From: Bacteroidota bacterium | GTDB lineage: Bacteria; Bacteroidota; Ignavibacteria; Ignavibacteriales; Ignavibacteriaceae | Length of the DNA: 53,546 nt | Reading direction: 5' to 3' | NCBI GenBank assembly: GCA_021824565.1 | Contig: JAKAKL010000115.1 | Coordinates: 1 to 53,546, forward strand | Shown here: in pieces, positions 43,379 to 52,794 of the stretch | How positions within the stretch are numbered: the first letter of the stretch is position 1 | How the letters are laid out: each line of letters begins with the position of its first letter | Position numbers and translations under genes: made by a program | The notes under the pieces: model-generated | What the model saw: only the letters and a program-made list of their open reading frames with translations | What the model was told of the DNA's origin: nothing | The model's database searches: none

Positions 43379-43535
43379 CTATCAAGTACTTTTTTCTGCC
43401 GATCTTGGTAACGGCATTACTTCTTACAAACATTTTTTATATTACTTAGGACTATATCATACATTCTGAAAAACTATTATTATTTTAGAATACCTTTCAA
43501 TTTTTCTTTGTAATGACTTCAGATAATTGCTTCAA

Positions 43536-44969
43536 TTATACTACCTTTACTGTTGGGAAGCTAACCGTAAACTTTGTACCGGCTGGAATATTATCTTCAA
43601 CTTTTATTGTTCCTTCCATCGATTGTACTATCGTTTTTACCAAACATAAACCCAATCCGTAACCTTTTATGTTTTCTTTTATTGATGAGGCGGCACGGTA
43701 AAATCTTTCAAATATTTTTTCTTTTTCTTCATCACTAATCCCGTATCCATAATCTTCAACGCTTATAATTATATTATCATAATATCTTTTAGCTGTTACT
43801 GCTATACCGGGATTGTTTGGCGAATACTTAATTGCGTTATCAATTAAATTTTCCAGCACTATTTGAAATCCTTCCGCAGTACCTCGTACATAAAGGTAAT
43901 CGCCAATATCATAATTAATATTATATTCCTTAAAAGCCGGCTTTATATAATCATTGATTACTTGAGATACCATAAATACACTTTGGTTATTATCAGTGCT
44001 GCCACTGTACTTTGCAATAATTAAAAGAGATTTTATTATGCTTATCATTTTATCTGTCTGCACATTCAGCAATGTTAAAGTTTCTTTATATTCCTCCGGT
44101 TTTCTATCATGTTTTAAAATATATTCCAATTCAGTTTTAACTGCAGTCAGCGGTGTCATCAATTGATGAGATGCATTATCGGTGAATTGGGATATTTGAT
44201 TAATCTGAACTTCCAGTCTAGTGAATAAATTATTTAAAGTGTCTCTCAATCTTCCTAATTCATCTTCAGGATGCGCTTCATATTTAATTCTTGCATTTAG
44301 ATTATTAGCGGAGATGTTTTCTGCAATACTTATAATCTTATTCAACGGCGAATAACTTTTCTTTGCCAAGAAAATACTAACAACAATAATTAAAGCGAGT
44401 ATGAACGGAAGGTTAAGCAGATTGAATAATATTATCTTTTTCATTACAGAGCTGTATTCTGTTCTGAAGACAGAAAGCTGTAGATAAGCCACAATTTTAT
44501 TCTTATCATTTAGCATTGGCGCGTAAACAACCCTAAGTTGGTGATTACCCGCAGCAAGGTTCTCAAATTCATACTGTGTACTTGTAAAGGGAAATTTGAA
44601 GGGTATTGCTTCAAATGATTTTATATTATCACTGCTTAAAAGCAGTTTGCCTTTTACACCATAAACTTGAAGAAAAAAAGCACCGGAATTTACCGTTGTG
44701 AAATCCGGCTCTTTAATTTCACTATAACCTAAAAATTTTATCGAATCTGCCTGAACTGTAAAAGAATCAAGAAGTGTCGCTACCTCGTTCTTTAATCTCT
44801 CATCAAGGTTATCGGTTAAGATTTTATTTGTTATGACAATTGTAAAAATATTTGAAGTTATAAACAGAAGAAAAAATATTACAATATCCCAAAGTACAAT
44901 ACGTTTAACGGTATCTGTAAAAACTGGTTTCTTTATCTTATTCGGTAATAAAAAGATAGCCTTCTCCAT
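43536..44969 (-). CDS. Sensor histidine kinase
   Basis: This membrane sensor kinase has 477 residues. Transmembrane helices lie at about 25-48 and 182-203, with an extracytoplasmic sensor of about 130 residues between them. A HAMP linker follows (about 204-258). The HisKA domain has the phospho-acceptor His268 in DNASHQLMTPL, and the HATPase domain has NLIDNAIKYSPN, DYGYGISDEEKEKIFERFYR and GYGLGLCLVKTI. All boxes are intact. It overlaps the response-regulator gene by 32 nt. It probably senses an envelope or redox cue and controls the divergent cytochrome gene, which is an inference from position only. Confidence 0.95.
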   Translation of the reverse strand: MEKAIFLLPNKIKKPVFTDTVKRIVLWDIVIFFLLFITSNIFTIVITNKILTDNLDERLKNEVATLLDSFTVQADSIKFLGYSEIKEPDFTTVNSGAFFLQVYGVKGKLLLSSDNIKSFEAIPFKFPFTSTQYEFENLAAGNHQLRVVYAPMLNDKNKIVAYLQLSVFRTEYSSVMKKIILFNLLNLPFILALIIVVSIFLAKKSYSPLNKIISIAENISANNLNARIKYEAHPEDELGRLRDTLNNLFTRLEVQINQISQFTDNASHQLMTPLTAVKTELEYILKHDRKPEEYKETLTLLNVQTDKMISIIKSLLIIAKYSGSTDNNQSVFMVSQVINDYIKPAFKEYNINYDIGDYLYVRGTAEGFQIVLENLIDNAIKYSPNNPGIAVTAKRYYDNIIISVEDYGYGISDEEKEKIFERFYRAASSIKENIKGYGLGLCLVKTIVQSMEGTIKVEDNIPAGTKFTVSFPTVKVV

Positions 44970-45606
44970 AGATTGATTTAATTAGATTCTTACCGGAATC
45001 ATCTTCCAATTTCTTACGAAGATTTTTAACTGTTGCTTCAATAATATTTGTTGACGGTATAAAATTCATACTCCATACTTCTTTGCAAATATTTTCTTTG
45101 CTCATTATTGTGCCTTTATGCAAAATAAAATATTTAAGCAAATCAAACTCTTTCCCGCTTAGATAAATCTCACCTCGCGGACTTTTTACTCTTCTGCTAA
45201 TCAAGTCCAAAGTTATATCGTTAAATATTAGTTCATTCGTGCTCGATTGATATCTTCTTACTATCGCATTTATTCTTGCGGTTAATTCATCAAAAGAAAA
45301 CGGTTTTGTTATATAATCATCGGCGCCAAGATTAAGAGCTTCAACTTTATTTTTAACCTGGCTTAGCGCCGTCAATAAGATAACCGGTACTTTATTGCCG
45401 CTTTCTCTAATGTAGCGGCATACTTCTATTCCGCTTACCTTAGGCATCCGCCAATCAAGAAGCGCCACATCAAAAGAAATTGAATTTAAAAAATGTATTG
45501 CCTCTTCACCGTCTTTTGCAATCATTACAGGATTACCGTCCTCTGCAAAATTCTTCCTTAGCGAATTTGCAATCTGTTCATCATCTTCTGCAATTAGTAT
45601 ATACAT
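44938..45606 (-). CDS. OmpR-family response regulator
   Basis: This protein of 222 residues has a receiver domain (1-118) with the acidic pair D8-D9 (AEDDE), phospho-acceptor Asp51 (VALLDWRMPKVSG), Thr in ILLTALS and Lys in YITKPFS. A winged-helix trans_reg_C domain follows (about 125-222: LSGKEFDLLKYFILHKGTI, SIYGEGYLF). It is translationally coupled to the kinase by a 32-nt overlap. It is divergent from the nine-heme cytochrome gene, with a 162-nt shared region that may hold its binding sites; I could not recognise a direct repeat there. Confidence 0.96.
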   Translation of the reverse strand: MYILIAEDDEQIANSLRKNFAEDGNPVMIAKDGEEAIHFLNSISFDVALLDWRMPKVSGIEVCRYIRESGNKVPVILLTALSQVKNKVEALNLGADDYITKPFSFDELTARINAIVRRYQSSTNELIFNDITLDLISRRVKSPRGEIYLSGKEFDLLKYFILHKGTIMSKENICKEVWSMNFIPSTNIIEATVKNLRKKLEDDSGKNLIKSIYGEGYLFITE

Positions 45607-45768
45607 GCTCTTACAAATTTATACTCTTATAAATAATGAAATTTTCCCGTTGTAGCAAGATTCAAACAAAAAGTGAATGATTTTTCATTATTGTTAATTA
45701 TCCTCTGGGGCTAACCTTATATACATTTGAGTCGTACAAAAATATTGAATTAAGAATTAGGTTTTACT

Positions 45769-47451
45769 ATGAAAACAAGAAAATACTTTCTAACATTTTT
45801 AAGTCTTCTGTTCTTGTTGTTAATGGAGAATGTTGGCTACGCACAAACTTGCCAATCATGCCATTCTACAGAAGCAGCTTTGTGGTCAAGCAGTAAACAT
45901 GCCGCCTCTCAAGCAGATGTCGCTTCCGAAATCTCTGCTAATTGGGTTGGTCAAACTCCCGACTCAATTATCGTTGGCTCTCAAGCCGAAGATTGTATCT
46001 CATGCCATGCACCTACTGCCGATACGGTAAATGGCGGTATGACTGAAATCCAGGCAATGGGTTATTTCTTCTCTACAACAAATGGTAAATACACCAGCAC
46101 AACGCAGCCAACTAACACTTCCTCGTGGCCTAATGTAGATTGCGAAACTTGTCATCAAAGCGATATGACAACATTCGGCGTGTTTAATTCTGTTACTAAA
46201 TCTTATGACGCAGTAAAAACTGCAAATGATTTATGCGGTAACTGTCATGGCACTGTAAGGCATCCGGATACCGACCACCGGATTTACGACGCTTGGCTCT
46301 CAAGCAAACACGGGCAAAAAGGACAAGATGATGTTGCCGGTGAATTAGCCGGAAGTCATAGCGGTGAAACTCCAGATGCTGTTATTGCCGGCGAAGATTG
46401 CATTGCCTGTCATGCGCCAACTTCTGTTACTCTTAATGGAGGTATGACTGAAGCACAAGCTTTAGCTAAATTTTTCTCAACTTCTAATGGCGCTTTTACT
46501 TCTTCCACTTCTCCAATCGATACAGTTGATTATCCAAATGTAAGCTGTATTGCATGCCATAATCCGCACGATCCGGATACTCTTTCTTACTTTAACTCGG
46601 CAACTAAAACTTACCAGATAATGAGTTCATCCGATCAGCTCTGCGGGCAGTGCCACGGCAATTTGAGATTCCCGGATACTGATCATCTTAGTTATAATAT
46701 AAATTCCGGAACCGGCGGCAAGAATGTTTCAAATATTACTTCCATGAACGGGGTAAAATGTATAGACTGCCACATGTACAATACCGGCATCGATGGATCA
46801 AATTCTGCTATGTATAAGGGACATACATGGTCTGTTTTTGTTAAAGAGCCCGACGGTAGTGTTGATGCTTCTTGCACTAAATGCCACTCAACAATGTCAG
46901 CCGATTCTGCAATAGCTCTCGTGCAGCAATGGAAAAATAATTTTCAAGCTTTGGATTCGATTGCAGAAGCTAAAGTAACTGCCGCAGCAAATCACTTAAC
47001 CAATAGTATCGATTCAAGCAATTTTGAGGAAGCTCAGTTCAATATGACTTATGCTGAATCAGATGAAAGCGGCGGAGTTCATAATCATCTTTACAGCGTT
47101 GAATTGCTGAATGACGCTATCAGCAAGGCAAATCTTATTGTTACCGGAATTGCTTCCAATAATTTTAGCAAACCATTAACATTTAATTTAGCTCAGAACT
47201 ATCCAAATCCATTTAACCCAAGTACTAAAATAAACTATACCATACCGAAACAAGGTTATGTAACACTAAAGGTTTACGATATACTTGGAAGAGAAGTCGC
47301 CACGCTGGTAAATGGATTTAAGAATGAAGGTAATTATACTACAGACTTTAATGAGAATATTTCTGCTAAAGGATTAACGAGCGGTATTTATATTTATCAA
47401 TTAAAAGAAGGCTCCTTTGTTCAAACTAGAAAAATGGTTCTTCTAAAATAA
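45769..47451 (+). CDS. Nine-heme c-type cytochrome with type IX sorting domain
   Basis: This secreted multiheme cytochrome has 560 residues and a signal peptide (about 1-25, ending GYAQ). Nine CxxCH heme sites begin at 28, 76, 125, 156, 211, 260, 292, 331 and 369. The first seven fall in two tandem repeats with shared segments (CxSCHAPT...NGGMTE.QA, FFST.NG, CGNCHG then PDTDH), giving a c554-like arrangement. After a helical segment comes a type IX sorting domain (NYPNPFNPST to RKMVLLK), so it is probably attached to the cell surface and may carry electrons to external acceptors. The T9SS-fused multiheme design is the notable feature. It has its own terminator at 47493. Confidence 0.93.
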   Translation: MKTRKYFLTFLSLLFLLLMENVGYAQTCQSCHSTEAALWSSSKHAASQADVASEISANWVGQTPDSIIVGSQAEDCISCHAPTADTVNGGMTEIQAMGYFFSTTNGKYTSTTQPTNTSSWPNVDCETCHQSDMTTFGVFNSVTKSYDAVKTANDLCGNCHGTVRHPDTDHRIYDAWLSSKHGQKGQDDVAGELAGSHSGETPDAVIAGEDCIACHAPTSVTLNGGMTEAQALAKFFSTSNGAFTSSTSPIDTVDYPNVSCIACHNPHDPDTLSYFNSATKTYQIMSSSDQLCGQCHGNLRFPDTDHLSYNINSGTGGKNVSNITSMNGVKCIDCHMYNTGIDGSNSAMYKGHTWSVFVKEPDGSVDASCTKCHSTMSADSAIALVQQWKNNFQALDSIAEAKVTAAANHLTNSIDSSNFEEAQFNMTYAESDESGGVHNHLYSVELLNDAISKANLIVTGIASNNFSKPLTFNLAQNYPNPFNPSTKINYTIPKQGYVTLKVYDILGREVATLVNGFKNEGNYTTDFNENISAKGLTSGIYIYQLKEGSFVQTRKMVLLK

Positions 47452-47492
47452 TTCTTGTGTATAAACAAGTATGGTGTCTTTTAATTTAATTT

Positions 47493-47537
47493 GTGTCTCT
47501 ATCGTACTTTATCTGCAGATAGAGACACTCTGTTTTT
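47493..47537 (+). terminator. Strong intrinsic terminator after the cytochrome gene
   Basis: GTGTCTCTATC and GATAGAGACAC form a perfect 11-bp stem with a 14-nt loop, followed by TCTGTTTTTC. It lies 42 nt after the stop codon. Confidence 0.88.
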
Positions 47538-47700
47538 CATTGTTTTGGCACTTGGTTCTATTTTTTCAGTGGACCTTCTTTTTAATAGTTAACTACGTGT
47601 TTTTCTTTCTATAAGGATATTGTCTGAATTAATAACCTTTTAATTTTTTTTTCTGGAAAGGGAAAAAGATTCTAGAAATAAGTAATTAACTCACCTACGC

Positions 47701-49303
47701 GTGCGCCAAGGAAAGCTTGTTGAATCTTATCGGTGGAAGTCCGATACGGGAAAAGGATAGCCGCCAGCCCGTTACAGACTTTTACATAATAGGCGGTAAC
47801 AAATATTATGAAGCTAAAAGAAAGGAGTTATCAGACCGTAATGCAAATGAAGGTATTGAGCCCCGAAAATGAGAATAACTTAAAGGACGACCTTATGCGT
47901 AAGAGGGAAGTCGGAACTATCGTAGCCGAAAAAGAAGGCGAGGAGACGATAGCTTTAACGGGGTCTAAGTCCACGGTATGTTAACACAAGGAAACAACAG
48001 GAACTTGTCCCGAAGGGATCACTATGAGAGGAGACCCGGTTACAGAGGCGTCTTTGGGAGACAAAGAAGCAATGAGTTCAAACAATCCCGAAAACGGTAG
48101 AGGAAGAACTGACAGTAATCCGGGAGTCGGATTAGTTCATAGTAGAGTCAACACTGCGGGAAACCAGAGTGAGAGAAAACAGAGAAGCGATCCGCTCGAA
48201 GGGACTAACAGTCATACGGAGTGTAAAAAGGAAACGTCGACGATCCTTAGAGATGGAGAAAAGACGGAAACAAAATTATTGCACATAGCGAAAGTGTCGA
48301 AAGAAAATCCGGGATACAGGTTTACCTCACTGGCAAGCCTGCTAACGAAGGAATATCTGACGAGCTGCTACAAGGAGCTGAAGAAAGGCAGAGCCAGTGG
48401 AGTAGACGGAATAAGCGTAGAGGAATACGGCGAGAAGCTAAGCGAAAATATAGATGTGCTGATAAGCCGAATGAAGAGGATGTCCTACCGGCCGCAAGCA
48501 GTAAGAAGGCATATATCCCAAAGGACAATGGAGGTAAAAGACCATTAGGCATACCGGCGGTAGAGGACAAGATGTTACAGAAGGCAATAGCCGGGATATT
48601 GGAAGCTATATTTGAGCCGGGATTTCTAGCATCATCATATGGATTTAGGAAAGGCAAGTCGCAGCATGAAGCGTCGAGTAGAATCGACAAAGTAGTGACG
48701 AGCAAGCCAATAAACTATGTGATAGATGCAGATATAAAAGGATTCTTTGATAATGTTGACCATAAATGGATAGTAAAATTCTTAGAGCATCGGATAGGTG
48801 ATAAGAATCTGATAAGGTTGATAGTAAGATTCCTAAAGAGCGGAATAATGGAAGAATGCAGGTATTGGGAAACAGAAAAAGGCACTCCGCAGGGCGGAAT
48901 AATCAGCCCAATACTGAGCAATATATATCTTCATTATGTACTGGACTTATGGATAGAGAAGAAAGTGAAGAAGGAATGTAAAGGATATGTAGAGATAACC
49001 AGGTATGCGGACGACTTTATAATCTGTGTAGAGGATAAGGAAGAAGCATACAAGATGATAGAAGCCTTAAGAGAAAGACTGAATAAATTTGGGTTAATAC
49101 TATCGGAAGAAAAGACACGTATAGTAAGATTCGAAAGGACAGCGGGAAAAGAAGAAAAGCTAAACACATTTGACTTTTTAGGAATGACCCACTTTAACGA
49201 TAAGACAAGGCAAGGATACTATAAGGTAGGACGAAAGACATCGAAGAAGAAATTTAGGATGAAGATGCAAGCAATGAATGAATGGTTAAAGTCATCATCT
49301 TGA
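47701..49303 (+). mobile_element. Group II intron, 3'-truncated
   Basis: The sequence begins GTGCGCC at 47701, the conserved group II 5' end. About 320 nt of structured domain I-III-like RNA follow (for example GATACGGGAAAAGGATAGCC), then a reverse-transcriptase frame. The usual domain V hairpin (GAGCCG then a GAAA loop and CGGTTC) is not seen after 49303, so the 3' part including domains V and VI is missing. It cannot splice or move on its own. It lies 164 nt after the cytochrome terminator, outside any gene. Confidence 0.85.
48024..49303 (+). pseudogene. ltrA: Group II intron reverse transcriptase, frameshifted and truncated
   Basis: The first frame (to about 48509) encodes the RT start LTKEYLTSCYKELKKGRASG and VDGISVEEYG. 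A one-base loss at about 48509-48511 then shifts the frame: SYRPQAVRR is followed in the other frame by YIPKDNGGKRPLGIPAVEDK. That frame runs to 49303 with GTPQGGIISP and the catalytic YADD of RYADDFIIC. The protein stops at WLKSSS, where a maturase (domain X) region of about 120 more residues normally follows. Both defects argue for loss of function. The true RT start is probably nearer 48270 than the first ATG at 48024. Confidence 0.85.
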
Positions 49304-50091
49304 CATTGACAGCCAGATTTACATAAGGCACATTATAGTACAAGCTAAAACATCTTTACCTAACCTTCTCTTCCTGTCGACCGTCCTATAATGTTGATTT
49401 ATGTAAACTCGGCACGAAACCTTGCTCGTCTCGGCGAAGGCGCCGAGCCGAAGCCGGATCATTTCATCAGCGGTCGCTCCATGCGGGTTTACCCCTCGCC
49501 TTTAAAAGGAGAGGGGCAAGGGGTGAGGTCTCTGCCCGCATTCCGCTCTCTTATATTTGCAAAGACGGCGGCGGGTCGATGACTCCGCTCAGCTCCATAA
49601 GAGTATTTGCTTTTTATTTTAATTTTTAAGTGGAATGCAAAAACACTTGTGGAGTTTATCCCTTTGGGACTTCGCCTGCCGCCGCCTTAGAAAAAAAACC
49701 TTAAAAAACATTTTCTGTCCTTACATTTTCATCATTATCCCAAACCAAATTCAAATCCTAAAACTAAAATTCAATTCATCACGCAAGGTATTTCCGAAAT
49801 GACCTCAAATAAATCGCGTTTAAAAATTTGAGTTTTCATTTGCAATAGTTATCACATTTCAATATGTGCCGCAAACAAAAACTCACTTAAACATATCTAA
49901 AGAAATTACCTACAAATCTATTTAAAATATTTGCTTCTAAATTTCTGCCAATTTTCCCTATTGGCAGTAAAATAGAGGCATAAAAATACTCTTGGTTAAA
50001 TTTCGAGATAAATTTATTATATTTACATTGTAAGCGATTCGTTATAGTTAATTACTAACAACAAAGGAATATATTAAAGTAAGATTAATCT
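49304..50091. other. Non-coding region after the intron remnant
   Basis: I see no credible gene here. The region contains GC-rich repeat pieces (49405-49530) and then AT-rich DNA leading to the MNT gene. An open frame across the repeats is composition-driven. Confidence 0.6.
49491..49530. repeat. Palindrome of the CCCCTC/GAGGGG class, intergenic copy
   Basis: CCCCTCGCCTTT pairs with AAGGAGAGGGG, followed by CAAGGGGTGAGG. It belongs to the same sequence class as the insertions in the integrase and primase genes, but here it lies outside genes, next to a GGCGAAGGCGCC-type hairpin (49433-49445). Confidence 0.7.
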
Positions 50092-50439
50092 ATGTCTGTA
50101 AAACTAACCAATAACAAAAAGTTAAATTCGCTTTTACCTGAAATAGAAAAAAGGTTAAGAGAGTTATTTGGTGATAATGTATTAAAGATTATGCTCTTCG
50201 GCTCTTATGCACGGGGAGATTACAATAATGAATCTGATGTTGACATATTTGTTCTGGTTAATGACGATGATTTAAGAAAATACAGAAAGTTACGTGTTAA
50301 AATTATAAGTGAATATTTGGTATCACATGAGATATTACTCTCTATTAGAATAATTAACGCAGCTGTATTTAATAAGTATAAAGATTTTGTACCTTTTTAT
50401 CAGAACGTCCTGCATGAAGGAATAAGCTTGTATGGATGA
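50092..50439 (+). CDS. Minimal nucleotidyltransferase (MNT) of a HEPN/MNT pair
   Basis: This protein of 115 residues belongs to the pol-beta nucleotidyltransferase fold. The signature GSX10DXD is intact as GSYARGDYNNESDVD (37-51), with metal-binding Asp49 and Asp51. In characterised pairs the MNT protein adds AMP to the HEPN partner and so neutralises it. It overlaps the HEPN gene by 8 nt, the usual arrangement of the pair. No strong ribosome site precedes the ATG at 50092. It lies in a decayed intergenic zone downstream of the intron remnant, typical for toxin-antitoxin-like modules. Confidence 0.88.
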   Translation: MSVKLTNNKKLNSLLPEIEKRLRELFGDNVLKIMLFGSYARGDYNNESDVDIFVLVNDDDLRKYRKLRVKIISEYLVSHEILLSIRIINAAVFNKYKDFVPFYQNVLHEGISLYG

Positions 50440-50839
50440 GCAAAAGATTGGTCTTGCTAAATACAGACTTGAAAAAGCAAGGGAAGAACTCAAAAGTGCA
50501 AGGCAATCCTACGTTAACAAGCTTTTGAGTGTATTTCTGGGTAGTTCCTATTATTCAATATTTCATTCTGTAAGAACACTTTTTGCATTAGAAGGAGTTG
50601 ACAGCAAAACACATAAAGGGGTATCACATTTGTTCAATCTTCATTTTATTAAAACAAAGCTTCTCCCGGTGAAGATGAACGAAATTTTATCTGGAGCTTT
50701 TGAAATGAGACTGGATAGTGATTATGAAGACTTTTATATCGCCAGTAAAGAAGAAGCAAAAGAACAAATAGACAACGCCGAATTTTTTCAAACTGAAATC
50801 CTAAAATTTATAAAGCAGCGTTATAACGTTGAGTTATAA
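50432..50839 (+). CDS. HEPN-domain protein partner of MNT
   Basis: This all-helical HEPN protein has 135 residues of the PF05168-like type. SSYYSIFHSVRTLFALEGV (about 37-55) and KTHKGVSHLFNLHFIKT (about 60-76) are its conserved helices. RLDSDYEDFYIASKEEA follows. Many HEPN toxins are RNases with an R-x4-6-H motif; I find no such spacing here (Arg48 to His62 is too far), so RNase activity is doubtful. The pair may instead act as a non-canonical toxin-antitoxin or regulatory module. The start ATG at 50432 lies within the MNT 3' end, 8-nt overlap. Confidence 0.83.
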   Translation: MDEQKIGLAKYRLEKAREELKSARQSYVNKLLSVFLGSSYYSIFHSVRTLFALEGVDSKTHKGVSHLFNLHFIKTKLLPVKMNEILSGAFEMRLDSDYEDFYIASKEEAKEQIDNAEFFQTEILKFIKQRYNVEL

Positions 50840-50960
50840 TATCCCGATCTCATTATTAATAAAACAGAAAAACTGAAATTTCCCAGCACTAATCCAAAGT
50901 AAATTCTCATTAACTGTAAACCATCAGACAACAGACCGCAACCAACAAACAATGCATTCA

Positions 50961-51079
50961 GTGGCATTAACATCTACTGAAGAATTCTAATCACGGGAGT
51001 TATCCAGCAACTTCCCCTCAAATTCAAGCTTTCCCCAAACGTACCGTGACATTAATATCTACTAAAGAACTCTAATCCC
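50961..51079 (+). repeat. Imperfect 34-bp direct repeat pair
   Basis: Copies at 50961-50994 and 51046-51079 agree at 29 of 34 positions by eye (GTGRCATTAAYATCTACT, then AAGAAYTCTAATC). A third, partial copy of the first 9 nt (GTGACATTA) starts at 51123. Start-to-start distances are 85 and 77 nt. Confidence 0.65.
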
Positions 51080-51110
51080 TCGTCGGAGATTAGGTGATAA
51101 GCTCTTTTAG

Positions 51111-51254
51111 ATACGATGTACCGTGACATTACAGCTATGGATAGGGGAATTCCCAAAGGGTATTTTTAATTTAAGTGAGACTGGTGATCCAGTTAAGATA
51201 GCCAAAAAAATTCTAACAGATAATATTGAAGAGGAATTGAATAAAAAATTTTAG
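51111..51254 (+). pseudogene. Possible gene-tail remnant
   Basis: A 47-codon open stretch reads LQLWIGEFPKGIFNLSETGD, then PVKIAKKILTDNIEEELNKK, then a stop, without a start codon. Its composition is protein-like, with a charged amphipathic end. I cannot assign a family. Confidence 0.3.
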
Positions 51255-51806
51255 TTCCGCTCAAGAGATTTAGGGTTCTGAGATGAAGTAGAGGAAGTTC
51301 CAACTTTATTGAACTGAATGATTGATCACGACCACTCAAATACTTCAAATTTGAAATTTTTTTATTTCCAAAGTTCTGTGGGTTCCCTAAGTTCTATGTT
51401 ATATAGGTTCATAAAAAGGCTCATTCTTTAGGTGATCCGACAAATATTAGTCACAGGATTAAGGATTTCAATTATATCTGTACCTCAATCGTAGAACTGA
51501 AGGAATCTTTGGCACTCTTTACTCTAGCCCTAATTTATCATCTCATTTTGGAATAAGAAAGATGGTAATAAAAGTGTGGTATCCGACCCAAGAGCAGATT
51601 CATGCTAATGAGGGCAGAGACTGCTAACTAGTGAGAGCAAAATTAAGTGACTCTAATAATTGAGGTTACAATAAAAATAATTCAAAGGAATTAACGAAAG
51701 TAATTAGAGCAATACGTTTCATTATGTAAGTTAGTCGTCAAAAGAGTCGACACTGCCAATTAGAAATTGGTCAATTGTTCTTTCTAATTTTTCAATTATC
51801 TTTGAA

Positions 51807-51824
51807 GAAAGGCTTACGCCTTTC
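51807..51824 (-). terminator. Hairpin downstream of the CDF gene
   Basis: GAAAGGC-TTAC-GCCTTTC is a perfect 7-bp stem with a tetraloop, 58 nt after the CDF stop codon (minus). The following T-run is short (TTTCTTC). Confidence 0.5.
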
Positions 51825-51881
51825 CTAGAAACTAAATATGCGATTTATACAAATTATTTTACTTTTTCCTTAAGAATGACT

Positions 51882-52772
51882 TTATACTAATTCTTTAACG
51901 GCGCAGTTGTTGCATTCAAACTGAAGAGTGGTATGTGTAATCTCAAATTTTTCATGAAGCAGTTCTTTTATTCTCTTTTGCATAATGTTGGTATCACCGA
52001 TTAGGATGTTGTCGGTTTCTACATGAGCTTCAAAGTGAATATCGGTATCGTTTAACTTCCACAAATGAACATGATGAATATTTTTAATGCCCGGTATTGA
52101 TTTTACCAATTCACTTAGATACTGTACATCTATTTCTGCGGGAGATGACATCATAATTATATCAAGAGCTTCTTTAACTATTCCGTACGCTTCTTTGAAA
52201 ATATATAAGGAAATTAAAATTGTTAAAATGGGGTCGAGCCAATAGATATTAAAGTAAATAATAAACACAGCGCCAATTATAACTGCGAGGCTTGATACTG
52301 CATCGCCTATCAAATGAAGGTAAGCCGCTTTGAGATTAAGATTCTTATCCGAACCCTTCTTTAGAAGGACAGTGCCAACCAAATTTGCAATCAAGCCTCC
52401 AGCAGCTACAATTAGCATTAAGGAGCCGTTGATTGTTGAAGGGTTGTATAATCTATCGAAAGCTTCTTTAATAAGAAAGAAGCTTATGATTATAAGTGCG
52501 CTTGAGTTGATAATTGCAGCTAAGATTTCAGCTCGCTTTAATCCGAAAGTATATTTTAATGAACGCGGCTTTTTGCTTAACTTAATTGCAATATAACTTA
52601 TGATTATTGCAATGCCGTCGCTAAAATTATGGAATGCATCCGAAAGTAAAGATAAACTGCCGGAAAATATTCCGCCGATAATTTCAATTATTGTTATGAA
52701 GAAATTAAGCAGCATGGTTACTAACAATCTTGCAGTGCTTGTTTCTGCTGAATGATGATGATCGTGTGACAT
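51882..52772 (-). CDS. Cation diffusion facilitator (zinc-type exporter)
   Basis: This CDF-family metal/proton antiporter of the cytoplasmic membrane has 296 residues. The His-rich N-terminus (SHDHHHSAE) precedes six transmembrane helices. Helix II carries SDAFHNFSD (44-52), with the metal-site H48 and D52. Helix V carries HLIGDAVSS (153-161) with H153 and D157. The H-D/H-D tetrahedral site is the zinc-preferring type of CzcD/ZitB. The cytoplasmic C-terminal domain (about 210-296: LVKSIPGIKNIHHVHLWKLN) is typical and ends with CNNCAVKE, a possible extra metal site. It is close to the phosphorylase gene (22 nt), although a common function is not evident. Confidence 0.94.
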   Translation of the reverse strand: MSHDHHHSAETSTARLLVTMLLNFFITIIEIIGGIFSGSLSLLSDAFHNFSDGIAIIISYIAIKLSKKPRSLKYTFGLKRAEILAAIINSSALIIISFFLIKEAFDRLYNPSTINGSLMLIVAAGGLIANLVGTVLLKKGSDKNLNLKAAYLHLIGDAVSSLAVIIGAVFIIYFNIYWLDPILTILISLYIFKEAYGIVKEALDIIMMSSPAEIDVQYLSELVKSIPGIKNIHHVHLWKLNDTDIHFEAHVETDNILIGDTNIMQKRIKELLHEKFEITHTTLQFECNNCAVKELV

Positions 52773-52794
52773 TTAATTTCCTAAATTTTATTTT

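Larger units (their letters stand above)
50840..51881. other. Long decayed intergenic region
   Basis: About 1 kb without a convincing gene. It holds imperfect direct repeats (50961, 51046, 51123), a possible gene tail (51111-51254), a TTCAAATTTGAAATTTT palindrome near 51346, and the hairpin at 51807. It looks like eroded accessory DNA. Confidence 0.6.

Noticed and set aside
43230-43469. 79-codon plus-strand frame
   Set aside because: It is antisense to the GH3 remnant, which has clear family motifs on the minus strand.
47701-49303. Active group II intron
   Set aside because: The RT is frameshifted, domain X is missing and I could not find a domain V hairpin.
49391-49582. Open plus-strand frame of 63 codons after the intron
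   Set aside because: It consists of the palindromic repeat translated in one frame (PSPLKGEGQGVR) plus flanking DNA. There is no ribosome site and no protein character.
50961-51079. CRISPR array
   Set aside because: Only two imperfect copies and one partial copy, with unequal spacers and no cas genes nearby.
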